In this document: positions 31,652 through 40,503 of the stretch, in pieces | Position numbering within the stretch: the first letter of the stretch is position 1 | How the letters are laid out: each line of letters opens with the position of its first letter | Assembly: GCF_008807375.1 (NCBI RefSeq) | Contig: NZ_CP043311.1 | Coordinates: 1,840,001-1,904,000, forward strand | DNA from: Pseudomonas lalkuanensis | GTDB lineage: Bacteria; Pseudomonadota; Gammaproteobacteria; Pseudomonadales; Pseudomonadaceae | DNA length: 64,000 bases | Direction of reading: 5' to 3' | Made by a program: the position numbers and the translations under genes | Notes under the pieces: generated by a model | Databases searched by the model: none | Seen by the model: the letters and a program-made list of their open reading frames with translations, nothing else | What the model was told of the DNA's origin: nothing

Positions 31652-32728
31652 TCAGAAGCGCACGCTGCCCGAGCGGGCCAGCACCACCGGGTTGCCCTCG
31701 GCGTATTCGAGTTCGAACGCCTCGGTGTCGATGCCGATGGTGAGCAGGGTTTCCCAGCGCTCTTTCGGCGGCAGGCTCAGGTCCGGATGGAAGCAGATGG
31801 GGGCCTGCTCGCCCGGCTCGCCGCACATGGCGCCGGCGCGCGAGGCCAGGGTCTTGCCGGTCATGGCGTCGAGGTTGCCGTTGACGTGGTCCAGGCGGGC
31901 GTAGGTGGTGGAGACATCCAGGGTGCGTTCGCCGGGTACCAGTTCAGGTGCGAGGAAGTGGTTGGTGTGGGTGATCCAGCCGTCTTCGCGCGGCAGCACC
32001 ACGGCAGTCGCGTGGCGGGACAGCTCGATGCTCGCGGCGCGGGGCGATGCGTCGTGACGGGAGAAAACGGTCAGCACGGTGGAGGCGCTCACCCGTGCGG
32101 AGCGGGCAAGGGCGATGGCGTCGTCCACGCTGCGGGCTTCTTCCAGCAGGCGGCGGGCGATGGCATGCACCGGCACGCCGGCGCTGTCGTCGTCGCTGGC
32201 GTGGTGGAGGATGTTGAAGTGCAAGCCCAGGCCAGCGCTGTTCACGCCGATCTTGCCGAGCATGCCGAACTCGGTGAACAGCTTGACGCCCAGGCCGGCG
32301 CTGCCGGTGAGTTGCAGCATCATGCCGTGGGGCACGAGGGCGTCGTGCCAGTCCCAGGTCTGGATGGTGCGCGGGGCATTGGCACCCGGAGGGGCGAACA
32401 CGGCGGTGGAGCACTCGCCTTCGGGCGGCGTGGGCATCACCGCGAGGATTTCCGTACGTGCATTAAGCGCCGCCAGTTGCCACAGCGGCAGGCCGGCAGC
32501 TTCGGCGGTGGCGACCACTTCCAGGGCCAGGGACGGGCTCCAGGCTTCGAGGGCGCCGAGGCTGGCTTCGCCGATGCTGCGCACCGTGGCTGGATCGACA
32601 TCCACCTGGGAGAAGAAATCGAGGTAGAGCGATACGGTCTGCCGGATCTGCTCCGCCCACCGTTCACCGATCTGCCGGCCACGAATCTGCGGGTTCTGGG
32701 TGTCGGTGACGAAGGTATGGACTTTCAC
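31652..32728 (-). CDS. C45-family autoproteolytic acyltransferase/hydrolase (Ntn fold)
   Basis: A 358-residue member of the acyl-CoA:6-APA acyltransferase (peptidase C45) superfamily. The expected nucleophile is Cys106 in GECSTAVF, which would become N-terminal by self-cleavage after Glu105. LNARTEI (R91), TWDWHDALVPHG and GKIGVNSAGLGLHFNIL match the family. Such enzymes cleave or transfer acyl groups on amides such as penicillins or N-acyl amino acids. No signal peptide is present, so it is cytoplasmic. The GTG start at 32728 has AGGTAA upstream. Substrate unknown. Confidence 0.8.
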   Translation of the reverse strand: MKVHTFVTDTQNPQIRGRQIGERWAEQIRQTVSLYLDFFSQVDVDPATVRSIGEASLGALEAWSPSLALEVVATAEAAGLPLWQLAALNARTEILAVMPTPPEGECSTAVFAPPGANAPRTIQTWDWHDALVPHGMMLQLTGSAGLGVKLFTEFGMLGKIGVNSAGLGLHFNILHHASDDDSAGVPVHAIARRLLEEARSVDDAIALARSARVSASTVLTVFSRHDASPRAASIELSRHATAVVLPREDGWITHTNHFLAPELVPGERTLDVSTTYARLDHVNGNLDAMTGKTLASRAGAMCGEPGEQAPICFHPDLSLPPKERWETLLTIGIDTEAFELEYAEGNPVVLARSGSVRF

Positions 32729-32815
32729 TGCGAGTTACCTGTTCAGCATTGGATTGTTATGGGCGTGAAGCGGCCCGGCGCCTCGGGACGAGGCCCCGGG
32801 ACGGGAGAAGCGGAG

Positions 32816-34543
32816 TCAGCGGTTGCGGGTGTAGACGTCGCGTCCGGCGAACCAGGTCTTCAATACCTGGGTGTCGCGCAGGGCTTCGGGCTCGACCTGG
32901 AACACGTCGCGATCGAGCAGGATCAGGTCGGCCTGCTTGCCGGGCTTGAGCGAACCGATGCGATCGTCCAGGCGCATGGCGCGGGCGGCGTTCAGGGTGT
33001 AGGCCTGGAACATGGTCTCGCGGTCGATCTCCTCGGTCGCGTTCAGCACACCTTTAGGTCCTTTGCGGCTGATCGCCTGGTAGATCGCTTTCCAGGGTTC
33101 CGGGGTGGTGATGGGCCAGTCGCTGGCGCCGGCGATGGTGGCGCCGTTCTTCAACAGCGAGCGGGCCGGGTACTGGTACTGGAAGGCCATGGCGCTGACG
33201 TAGGGCTGGACGAGATCGACGCTGAGCTCGTCGGCGCTGGCCCAGTAGAGCTGCATGGAGGCGATCACATCCAGCGGCTTGAAGCGGGCGAACTCCTTCG
33301 GGTTGACCATCTGCAGATGGGTGATGGAGTGGGGGATGCCGCTGTTGCGGGCCGTGCGCGCCTGCTCGATGCCGTTGAGGGATTCGCGCACCGCGCGGTC
33401 GCCGATGGCATGGACATGCACCAGCCAGCCGCGGGCGTCCGCCGCATTCACCAGTTCGCCGAACCGGACCGGGTCGAACAGCAGCTCGCCGCTCTTTCGG
33501 GAGTTCTTGTAGGGCTCCAGCATCGCCGCGCTCTGTGCCGGGTGCTCCGCCACGCCATCGGCGAATACCTTGATGCCCGGCAGGGTGAGGTTGGGCACGT
33601 CCTGGAACTGCCGGCGCACCTTGTCCAGCTCGTCCAGGTCCCTGGATGTGGCCTTCGAGTCGGCCATCAGCAGGGCGGCGACGTGGGCGCTGAGCTCGCC
33701 GGAGTCGGCCATCGCCTTGTAGGTGGGCAGCACGCCGACGGAGCTGTTGTCGATGGGGCCGCCGGGAATCTCGTTGGCCAGCGGGTCCATCCAGGCGGTG
33801 ATCCCCAGGCTGTTGTAATAGTGCAGGGCATCGCGGGCGGCGGTCAGCAATTCGGCCTGGGAGGGCAGGGGGATCAGCTCCTGGGCGGCGTAGAGGCCCG
33901 CGTCCACCAGAAAGCCGTTGGGCTGGCCGTTCTCGTGGTGGCCGATGGTGGCCAGTTCTTCGCCCTTGAGCGACTTCACCCTGGCGGCGTCGATACCGGC
34001 GCGTTCAAGCATGGCGCGGTTGGCCCAGCCGGTGTGGTAGTCCCAGCCGGCGAAGAGGATGGGCGTGTCGGCCCACTCGCCGGCATTGAAGCGCTGCTCG
34101 AAGGCATCGAGCTGGTCCCAGTAGCTGGTGGGTACACCACCGACCACCAGAAAGTCGCCGCGCTTGGCCTTGCCATCTTCACGCCACTGGCGCAGGCGCT
34201 GCTCCAGTTCGTCCAGCGGGAGCTCCTCGCCATTGAGGTTGGCCTGGTGCATCTGCAGGCCGCCCTTGACCACGTGGGCGTGGGAGTCGATGAAGCCGGG
34301 CATCAGCACCTTGCCGCCCAGGTCGAGCAATCGGGTATCCGCCTGCTTGAGTGACAGCACCTCGGCATCGGAACCCACGGCGACGATCTTGCCGTTCTCG
34401 ATGGCGACCGCCTGTTGCAGCGGCTGGCCCGGTTCGGCGGTGTAGACCTTGGCGTTGTGCAGGATGAGATCGGCGGCTGCCATAGTTTCCATGGAAGAAA
34501 AGGCGAGGGCGACTGAGAGCGCCAGGGAGACGATCGGCTTCAT
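32816..34543 (-). CDS. Exported amidohydrolase, YtcJ/amidohydrolase-3 family
   Basis: A 575-residue metal-dependent hydrolase. Residues 1-23 (MKPIVSLALSVALAFSSMETMAAA) are a signal peptide, so it acts in the periplasm. The HxH pair is in MPGFIDSHAHVVKGGL; later metal or catalytic residues are in VHVHAIGDRAVRESLNGIE and IAGASDWPITTPEPW. YtcJ/NfdA-like enzymes hydrolyse N-acyl or formamide bonds of varied substrates. With the C45 hydrolase and MHS carrier downstream it suggests a route that cleaves an amide outside the membrane and takes up a product. Its start is 107 bp from the divergent LysR gene. Confidence 0.83.
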   Translation of the reverse strand: MKPIVSLALSVALAFSSMETMAAADLILHNAKVYTAEPGQPLQQAVAIENGKIVAVGSDAEVLSLKQADTRLLDLGGKVLMPGFIDSHAHVVKGGLQMHQANLNGEELPLDELEQRLRQWREDGKAKRGDFLVVGGVPTSYWDQLDAFEQRFNAGEWADTPILFAGWDYHTGWANRAMLERAGIDAARVKSLKGEELATIGHHENGQPNGFLVDAGLYAAQELIPLPSQAELLTAARDALHYYNSLGITAWMDPLANEIPGGPIDNSSVGVLPTYKAMADSGELSAHVAALLMADSKATSRDLDELDKVRRQFQDVPNLTLPGIKVFADGVAEHPAQSAAMLEPYKNSRKSGELLFDPVRFGELVNAADARGWLVHVHAIGDRAVRESLNGIEQARTARNSGIPHSITHLQMVNPKEFARFKPLDVIASMQLYWASADELSVDLVQPYVSAMAFQYQYPARSLLKNGATIAGASDWPITTPEPWKAIYQAISRKGPKGVLNATEEIDRETMFQAYTLNAARAMRLDDRIGSLKPGKQADLILLDRDVFQVEPEALRDTQVLKTWFAGRDVYTRNR

Positions 34544-34650
34544 GGGGTGTTGGCCTTGATTCTTGTTGGTCTGAGGCGAAGACTACCCAGTCGCCGCGCC
34601 GGGAATAACGCCGGGGGCGGCATAACTTCTTTTCTGAAGTGGAAATAAAA

Positions 34651-35568
34651 ATGGACCGATTGACCGCGCTGGGCATGTTCGTGGCCGCCGCCGAACAGGG
34701 CAATTTCAGCCGCGCCGCCGAGCAGCTCGGCACCACGCCGTCGTCCCTGACCAAGGCCGTGGCGCAACTGGAAGAGGGGCTGGGCACCAAGCTGTTCGAG
34801 CGCACCACTCGTCGGATGTCCCTCACCGAGGCCGGGCACATCTACCTGGAGGGCGCCCGCCAGGCGCTGATGCAGCTGCAACTGGCCGGCGAGGGCGTCG
34901 AACAGTTGCAGCACGAGTTGCGCGGCAGCCTGCGCATCACGGCGCCGCCATCCTTCGGCCCGGCCTTCCTCAATGCCGTGTGTTGCCGTTTCCTGCGCGA
35001 ATACCCGCATGTGCACCTGGAGGTGGACCTCTCGGACACCTATGTGGATCTGGTGGATGGCGGCTACGACCTGGCCCTGCGCGACGGGCCCACCGACCTG
35101 CCCGGCGTGATCGCCCAGCCCCTGGTGGAAAACCGCATCACCCTCTGCGCCAGCCCCCGCTATCTGGCGCAGCGAGGCGGGGACGTGACCCTGGAAAACT
35201 ACCTGCAGCACGACTGGCTGATCTTTCGCCACCCGCTGCTCAACCGGCATTTCTGGTGGGTGACCAAGGGCGACCAGCGCATCCGTCTCAGCCAACCGGT
35301 GCCGCGCCTGGCCAGCGACAACTACGACTTCCTGCTGGCCTGCCTGCTGGATGGCCTGGGCCTGCAATTCATTCCGCAATGGAGCGCCGCTCCTTACCTC
35401 GCAAGCGGCGAACTGGTGGAAGTAATGCCCGAATACTGGCGCGAGCCCAGCGGCTTCGGTCCGCAGGTCTACGTGCTCTACCTCACCCACCGGCGCAATA
35501 CGCGCAAGGTGAAGGTGTTCATCGAGCACTTGAAGGCGTACTGGCGGGACAGTGGTATCGAAGGCTGA
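34651..35568 (+). CDS. LysR-family regulator, divergent from the amidohydrolase operon
   Basis: A 305-residue LTTR. The N-terminal helix-turn-helix is in MDRLTALGMFVAAAEQGNFSRAAEQLGTTPSSLTKAVAQLEEGLG, and the effector domain follows. SLTKAVAQLE and FERTTRRMSLTEAG place it in the DmlR/CrgA-like group. The ATG at 34651 follows GGAAATAAAA. Being divergent from the amidohydrolase gene by 107 bp, it probably controls that gene and its own expression in the usual LTTR fashion. Confidence 0.88.
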   Translation: MDRLTALGMFVAAAEQGNFSRAAEQLGTTPSSLTKAVAQLEEGLGTKLFERTTRRMSLTEAGHIYLEGARQALMQLQLAGEGVEQLQHELRGSLRITAPPSFGPAFLNAVCCRFLREYPHVHLEVDLSDTYVDLVDGGYDLALRDGPTDLPGVIAQPLVENRITLCASPRYLAQRGGDVTLENYLQHDWLIFRHPLLNRHFWWVTKGDQRIRLSQPVPRLASDNYDFLLACLLDGLGLQFIPQWSAAPYLASGELVEVMPEYWREPSGFGPQVYVLYLTHRRNTRKVKVFIEHLKAYWRDSGIEG

Positions 35569-35697
35569 GCGACGGGGTGGGGCGCCGGACTCGGATGGAT
35601 GCCGCGTGTGGTGAGCGCGCCCTGCAATCCGCATAATTCGCGCACTGCCCGAGCAGGCTGCGGCATGCAGTCGGCACCTTCCCGAACGAGGTTATCC

Positions 35698-36276
35698 ATG
35701 AACGAACACATCGCGCCGGTGGCGCTGGACCGCGCCTATCGCGTGCTGAATCACGGCCCCACCGTGCTGGTATCCGCCAGCCACGACGGCGTCGACAATG
35801 TCATGGCCGCCGCCTGGTCCTGCGCCCTGGACTTCTCGCCACCGAAGGTGACCGTGGTGCTGGACAAGGCCACCCGCACCCGCGCGCTGGTGGAAAAGAG
35901 TGGCTACTTTGCCCTTCAGGTGCCCAACCTCGGCCAACTGGAGCTCACCTACAAGGTCGGCACCCGCAGCCTCAATGAGCTACCGGACAAGCTGGCGCAG
36001 AGCGGCGTCGAGTTGTTCCGCATGGAGGGCTTCGACGTGCCCCTGGTGGAGGGCAGCTCTGCCTGGCTGATCTGCAAACTGATCCCCGAACCCCACAACC
36101 AGCAGGCCTACGACCTGTTCATCGGTGAGGTGGTCGGCGCCTGGGCCGATACCCGTGTGTTCAAGGACGGCCACTGGCAGTTCGAACAGGCCGACGCGCG
36201 CTGGCGCAGCCTGCACTACATCGCCGGCGGCCATTTCTATGCCATCGGCGAGGCGGCGGTAGTGCGGGAGCCGTGA
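35698..36276 (+). CDS. Flavin reductase-like FMN-binding protein
   Basis: A 192-residue protein with the split-barrel flavin reductase domain. The segment GPTVLVSASHDGVDNVMAAAWSCALDFSPPKVTVVL is typical of the FMN-binding group, and RWRSLHYIAGGHFYAIGE closes the domain. The ATG at 35698 has GAGG upstream. Such proteins supply reduced flavin to monooxygenases or act as stand-alone flavoproteins; no partner oxygenase adjoins. It follows the LysR gene by 129 bp and is probably separately transcribed. Confidence 0.82.
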   Translation: MNEHIAPVALDRAYRVLNHGPTVLVSASHDGVDNVMAAAWSCALDFSPPKVTVVLDKATRTRALVEKSGYFALQVPNLGQLELTYKVGTRSLNELPDKLAQSGVELFRMEGFDVPLVEGSSAWLICKLIPEPHNQQAYDLFIGEVVGAWADTRVFKDGHWQFEQADARWRSLHYIAGGHFYAIGEAAVVREP

Positions 36277-36297
36277 GAGGGTTGCGGACCGCTCAAT

Positions 36298-36336
36298 GTG
36301 GGAAGGATTTCAATCGCGAATGAATTCTCTCCCACA
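36298..36336. repeat. Dispersed GAATTCATTCGCG repeat, copy 2 (inverted)
   Basis: TGTGGGAAGG, then CAATCGCGAATGAATTCTCT and CCCAC: an inverted copy of the repeat at 12884, with matching TGTGGG/CCCACA ends. It lies in the 280-bp gap before the fatty acid hydroxylase gene. The rest of that gap holds no gene I can support; TATAAAT at 36491 may be a promoter -10. Confidence 0.72.
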
Positions 36337-36556
36337 ACGACAAAGACCCGCACGACGCGGCGAAGGAGTTCACGCAACGCCGCTACCCGGCTGAACACCA
36401 CGTGCACCGATTCCGGGCTCAGCCCAACCTCCCGACTCGCCTTGGCTCCATTTCGTCTACGAAAGCTCCACTTCTGTAGGCGGTATCGGGTATAAATGCT
36501 TCGCAATTACCACACGATTCCAAATACCCAATCCCATCCCCGAAGGTCAGTCGTTC

Positions 36557-37582
36557 ATGGACGTTCTCTCGCTTGCCTATGAGCGCCTGACCGAACTGGT
36601 CATCGAGCCGGTCGCCGAGCAGTTTCTCGGGATCTTCGACCTGAACGGCCGTCTCGGCGTTCTGTTTCTTCTCCTGTCCTACAGCATCGCCTACGGCCTG
36701 TTCCGCTACCGGAGGCATCGGGGGCTCACGGACGCGCGTTCGTTCTGGCAGTTCATCGGCGGGAGCCGGGTGTATTTCCACCGCTCGGCCTGGCTGGATT
36801 ACCGCTACTACTTCGTGCGCGCGATCCTGAAGGTTGCGCTGGTCGTGCCCATCGTTGGCCTGGTGGACCCGTACATCCTGAAATCCGGGGATTACATCGC
36901 CTTCTTCAGCAACCTGTGGGGCGCGCGTCCGCAGCTCGGCCAGAACCTTTCGCTCTCCCTGCTCTACGGGCTGGGGGTGTTCCTGCTGAAGGATTTCACG
37001 CATTACTGGGCTCATCGGGCTTTCCATTCCCGCTGGCTCTGGGCGTTCCACAAGGTTCATCATTCGGCGCCCGTGCTGGTGCCGGCGACCGCGAGCCGGG
37101 TGCACTTCCTGGAAAAGATCGTCGAGAAGCTGGCCGTTGGCATTCTTCTCGGTCTCTATGCCGGAGTCTTCTGGTACGCCTGCGGCGGGGAGGTCAGCCG
37201 CTACACCCTGTTCGGCGTGACCTATCTGGTGTTCATCTTCAATGGCCTGGCGGCGAACCTGCGTCACAGCCATGTCTGGCTGTCGTTCGGGCCGTTGGTC
37301 GAGCATGTGTTGAACAGCCCGGCCCAGCATCAGATTCACCACAGCGACGCGCCCCGGCACTTCAACAAGAACTTCGGTACCAACCTGTCGCTCTGGGACT
37401 GGATGTTCGGCACCCTCTACGTCACCACTTCGAAGCCCGAGGCAGTCCGCTTCGGCACCGGGGAACAGGACCGCGAGCGCTACCTGACGATCTACGGCCT
37501 GATCGTCACGCCCTTCGTGGACACCGCCCGCAGGCTCGCCCGGGAAAGGCGCCCGCAGCGGATTCCATTGCGCAATGGCTGA
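36557..37582 (+). CDS. Sterol desaturase / fatty acid hydroxylase family protein
   Basis: A 341-residue membrane di-iron enzyme. Histidine motifs are in order: HYWAHRAFHS, FHKVHHSAP, LRHSHVWLSFG and HQIHHSD, matching the HX3-4H, HX2-3HH and HX2HH pattern. Four or more membrane helices surround them. Bacterial members hydroxylate or desaturate lipids, hopanoid-like or ether lipids, and the substrate here is unknown. It stands alone between the flavin reductase gene and a convergent LysR gene. Confidence 0.87.
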   Translation: MDVLSLAYERLTELVIEPVAEQFLGIFDLNGRLGVLFLLLSYSIAYGLFRYRRHRGLTDARSFWQFIGGSRVYFHRSAWLDYRYYFVRAILKVALVVPIVGLVDPYILKSGDYIAFFSNLWGARPQLGQNLSLSLLYGLGVFLLKDFTHYWAHRAFHSRWLWAFHKVHHSAPVLVPATASRVHFLEKIVEKLAVGILLGLYAGVFWYACGGEVSRYTLFGVTYLVFIFNGLAANLRHSHVWLSFGPLVEHVLNSPAQHQIHHSDAPRHFNKNFGTNLSLWDWMFGTLYVTTSKPEAVRFGTGEQDRERYLTIYGLIVTPFVDTARRLARERRPQRIPLRNG

Positions 37583-37620
37583 GCCTGCGCCTCTCTTGCA
37601 GGCGTTGGCGCTGCTCGCAG

Positions 37621-37646
37621 GATGGGTGGAGCTTGCGATACCCATC
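37621..37646. repeat. Intergenic inverted repeat (GATGGGT...ACCCATC)
   Basis: GATGGGT and ACCCATC flank GGAGCTTGCGAT. Just after it, GTTGGGCCTCGCTGCGCTCTG and CAACCTACGG resemble a second, degenerate Pseudomonas intergenic repeat. Both lie between convergent stops at 37582 and 37722 and may form the transcript ends. Confidence 0.5.
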
Positions 37647-37721
37647 GATCAAGGCCGATAGGGACCGTATTGCTCAACCACATCCTGCAAAGTCGTTGGG
37701 CCTCGCTGCGCTCTGATCAAC

Positions 37722-38642
37722 CTACGGGACGTCGTGGGTCTTCCGGGCCAGGCGTTCGCGGCAGAAGTCCACGAACAGCTGCGCTGGCTTGGTGAGCTGG
37801 CCGCGCTTGAGGCGGGCGGCGACCAGGCCGGAGGTGGCGACGGGTTCGGCGATGTCGACGGTGACCACCTTCTTGCCGTCGTAGGTGCACTCCGAATGGG
37901 GACGGGTGACCAGCAGGGAGAAGCCGAAGCCCTGGCCGACCATGCCGCGCACCATCTCGATCGACGGCGAGCTGAACACGATGTTGGGCGTCAGGCCCAG
38001 CTCGTGGAACAGGCTGACGAAGTAGGTTCGGCTCGGCTGCACGTCCAGAAGGATCATCGGCTCCAGGCAGAGGTCGCGCAGGGACACCTGGGCCTGGCTG
38101 GCGAAGCGGTGGTTCTCCGGCAGCAGGGCGTACGGCTTTTGCGGCGGCATCAGCGGTTCGGTGGCGATGGTGCTGTCCAGGTCGTGTTCGTAGAGGAAGG
38201 CCAGGTCGAAGGTGCCGGCGGTCAGGCCCTGGACCAGCTCCTGCTGCTCGCCGTCGCGGATGCGGATGTCCACGCCGGGATACTGCTCGCGGAAGCCGGC
38301 GATGAGCTGGGGCAGGTAGAGCGGGGCGACGGTCTCGAAGCAACCGATGTCGATCTGCCCGGCGACGATGTCGTTGTCGGCAAGGGCGTTCTGTTCGAAC
38401 TCGCGGGCTACCCGCAGCAGCTCCTGGGCCTTCTCGTAGAAGCGTGTGCCGCTGGGCGTCAGCGACACGCCCTGGGCGTGGTGGCGGATGAACAGCTGCA
38501 CGCCGAAGCTCTCTTCCAGGCCCTTGATGGCGGTGGAGATGGACGGCTGGGCGATGTACAGCTTGCGTGAGGCCTCGGCCACGCTGCCGGCCTCCACGGT
38601 CGTCACGAAATACTTCAGTTGTCGCAAGGTATAGGTAGCCAC
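37722..38642 (-). CDS. LysR-family regulator of the amine-utilisation locus
   Basis: A 306-residue LTTR starting with a GTG (MATYTLRQLKYFVTTVEAGSVAEASRKLYIAQPSIS), with AGAGG upstream. The HTH is residues 17-36 and the effector-binding domain follows. It is divergent from the aldehyde dehydrogenase gene, with 230 bp between, including an ATATG-N7-CATAT palindrome. From memory, P. aeruginosa PA0218-PA0222 has a similar set (LysR, aldehyde dehydrogenase, permease, aminotransferase, binding protein), so this regulator probably controls the genes to its right. Confidence 0.88.
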   Translation of the reverse strand: MATYTLRQLKYFVTTVEAGSVAEASRKLYIAQPSISTAIKGLEESFGVQLFIRHHAQGVSLTPSGTRFYEKAQELLRVAREFEQNALADNDIVAGQIDIGCFETVAPLYLPQLIAGFREQYPGVDIRIRDGEQQELVQGLTAGTFDLAFLYEHDLDSTIATEPLMPPQKPYALLPENHRFASQAQVSLRDLCLEPMILLDVQPSRTYFVSLFHELGLTPNIVFSSPSIEMVRGMVGQGFGFSLLVTRPHSECTYDGKKVVTVDIAEPVATSGLVAARLKRGQLTKPAQLFVDFCRERLARKTHDVP

Positions 38643-38761
38643 GGGCACCTCTGTCGTTGGCCGCCTGCGCACGCGCGAGGGGGCTCTCTGTGCTTGTCGT
38701 TATGGGGTGAACCTTACCGCAGGCGGCACCTGCGAGGCCGCACGAGCTGCCGAGTTTTTTC

Positions 38762-38778
38762 ATATGACTCGAGCATAT
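38762..38778 (+). promoter_or_regulatory. Candidate LysR box upstream of aldehyde dehydrogenase gene
   Basis: ATATG-N7-CATAT, containing the T-N11-A pattern of LTTR sites, in an AT-rich island (38755-38791) between the LysR and aldehyde dehydrogenase genes. A related 36-bp sequence precedes the aminotransferase gene at 46012 (25 of 36 identical). Confidence 0.5.
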
Positions 38779-38829
38779 TTTTAATAATTTTCCTCTGCCG
38801 GAAGCTGGCGCACCATCTGCCTCGACCCG

Positions 38830-38837
38830 AATAACAA
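38830..38837 (+). promoter_or_regulatory. Candidate Hfq/Crc A-rich motif before aldehyde dehydrogenase gene
   Basis: AATAACAA fits the AANAANAA motif bound by Hfq with Crc in Pseudomonas catabolite repression. It lies 36 bases before the GTG start, in the predicted leader. Confidence 0.4.
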
Positions 38838-38872
38838 CGTGACCGCGCAGACGGTCGATCTGGGAGTGCAGC

Positions 38873-40363
38873 GTGTTCGATCTCGGCTATTGGCAGCAGC
38901 GAGCTGCCCGGCAAGCATTCACTGACAAGGCGCTGATCGGCGGTCGCCAGGTGTCCGCCGCCTCTGGCGCAACCTTCGACTCGATCAACCCGGCCACCAA
39001 CCAGTTGCTGGCCCGCGTCGCCGCCTGTGGCGAGGCCGAGGTGGACCTGGCGGTCGCTACTGCGCGCCGCGCCTTCAACGAAGGCCCCTGGGCACGCATG
39101 GCACCGGTGGAACGCAAGAAAGTGCTGCTGCGCCTCTCCGAGCTGATGCTCGCCCACCGCGAGGAGCTGGCCCTGCTGGACTCGCTGAACATGGGCAAGC
39201 CGGTGATGGATGCCTACAACATCGACGTACCGGGCGCGGCCCATGTGTTCGCCTGGTACGGCGAGGCGCTGGACAAGCTCTACGACCAGGTCGCTCCCAC
39301 CGCGCCAAACGCCCTGGCCACCATCACCCGCGAAGCGCTGGGCGTGGTCGCCGCCGTGGTGCCCTGGAACTTCCCCCTCGACATGGCGGCCTGGAAGTTG
39401 GCGCCGGCTCTGGCCGCCGGCAACAGCGTGGTGCTCAAGCCCGCCGAGCAGTCGCCGTTCTCCGCCTTGCGCCTGGCCGAACTGGCGCTGGAAGCGGGCC
39501 TGCCGGAAGGCGTGCTGAACGTGGTGCCGGGCCTGGGCGAGCACGCCGGCAAGGCCCTCGGCCTGCACCCCGACGTGGATTGCCTGGTGTTCACCGGTTC
39601 CACCCAGGTGGGCAAATACTTCATGCAGTACTCGGCGCAGTCGAACCTCAAGCAGGTCTGGCTGGAATGCGGCGGCAAGAGCCCGAACCTGATCTTCGAG
39701 GATTGCCGCGACCTGGACCTCGCCGCCGAGAAGGCCGCCTTCGGCATCTTCTTCAACCAGGGCGAAGTCTGCTCGGCCAACTCACGCCTCTACGTGCAAC
39801 GCTCCATCCAGGACGAATTCATCGAGCGCCTGCTGGCCAAGTCCCGCGACTGGATGCCGGGTGATCCGCTGGACCCGGCCAGCCGTGCCGGCGCCATTGT
39901 CGATGCCGGGCAGACCGCCCGCGTCATGACCTTCATCGAAGGGGCGCAAGGCGAGGGCGCGCGGCTGCTCGCAGGTGGTCGCCGCCTGACCTTCAACGGC
40001 TCCAGCAACTTCGTCGAACCCACCGTCTTCGCCGACGTGCACAGCGATATGCAGTTGGCGCGAGACGAAGTGTTCGGACCGGTGCTGGCCGTCAGTGCCT
40101 TCGATACCGAAGAAGAAGCCCTGCGTCTGGCCAATGACAGCATCTACGGCCTGGCCGCTTCGGTGTGGAGCGACGATCTGCACCGCGCCCACAGGGTCGC
40201 CCGTGCGCTCAAGGCGGGAACGGTATCGGTGAACACGGTAGACGCCCTGGACGTCTCCGTGCCCTTCGGCGGCGGCAAGCAGTCCGGCTTCGGCCGCGAC
40301 CTCTCGCTGCATTCCTTCGACAAGTACAGCCAGCTGAAAACCACCTGGTTCCAGCTTCGTTAA
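38873..40363 (+). CDS. NAD(P)-dependent aldehyde dehydrogenase, PuuC/KauB-like
   Basis: A 496-residue class-3-like ALDH. The catalytic Cys300 is in FNQGEVCSANS and the general base Glu265 in LECGGKSPN; VVPWNFPLDMAAWK and FTGSTQVGK bind cofactor. Closest in feel to PuuC/KauB enzymes that oxidise aminoaldehydes from polyamine breakdown (for example 4-aminobutyraldehyde to GABA). The GTG start has GGAG upstream. It is the first plus-strand gene of the amine locus and divergent from its likely LysR regulator. The aminotransferase at 46111 could supply its aldehyde substrate. Confidence 0.88.
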   Translation: MFDLGYWQQRAARQAFTDKALIGGRQVSAASGATFDSINPATNQLLARVAACGEAEVDLAVATARRAFNEGPWARMAPVERKKVLLRLSELMLAHREELALLDSLNMGKPVMDAYNIDVPGAAHVFAWYGEALDKLYDQVAPTAPNALATITREALGVVAAVVPWNFPLDMAAWKLAPALAAGNSVVLKPAEQSPFSALRLAELALEAGLPEGVLNVVPGLGEHAGKALGLHPDVDCLVFTGSTQVGKYFMQYSAQSNLKQVWLECGGKSPNLIFEDCRDLDLAAEKAAFGIFFNQGEVCSANSRLYVQRSIQDEFIERLLAKSRDWMPGDPLDPASRAGAIVDAGQTARVMTFIEGAQGEGARLLAGGRRLTFNGSSNFVEPTVFADVHSDMQLARDEVFGPVLAVSAFDTEEEALRLANDSIYGLAASVWSDDLHRAHRVARALKAGTVSVNTVDALDVSVPFGGGKQSGFGRDLSLHSFDKYSQLKTTWFQLR

Positions 40364-40411
40364 ACAACCTGTTCAACCGGCCGCGTGCCACTGCAGTGCG
40401 CGACCGCCCAT

Positions 40412-40419
40412 AACAAGAA
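40412..40419 (+). promoter_or_regulatory. Candidate Hfq/Crc A-rich motif before the PotD-like gene
   Basis: AACAAGAA, matching AANAANAA, in the 140-bp gap after the aldehyde dehydrogenase gene, 85 bases before the binding-protein start. Weaker than the copies at 38830 and 43242 because of the distance. Confidence 0.3.
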
Positions 40420-40503
40420 ACACATCCTGCCGCGTGGTGCCACGCGCGGGCTCATGACTGCCTCAGCAACTGACCACAACTTACAAGTAGTGAGGGAGTT
40501 TCC

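Noticed and set aside
31646..34354. A 902-codon plus-strand open frame over the C45 hydrolase and amidohydrolase genes
   Set aside because: Antisense to two genes with clear catalytic motifs; the translated product is low-complexity and matches no family I know.
36237..36506. Possible small gene (89 codons, minus strand) before the fatty acid hydroxylase gene
   Set aside because: It runs through a dispersed repeat and the end of the flavin reductase gene and lacks a ribosome site or recognisable sequence.
37583..37721. Possible regulatory RNA in the convergent gap
   Set aside because: The structure is explained by degenerate intergenic repeats between two converging genes; no promoter is visible.
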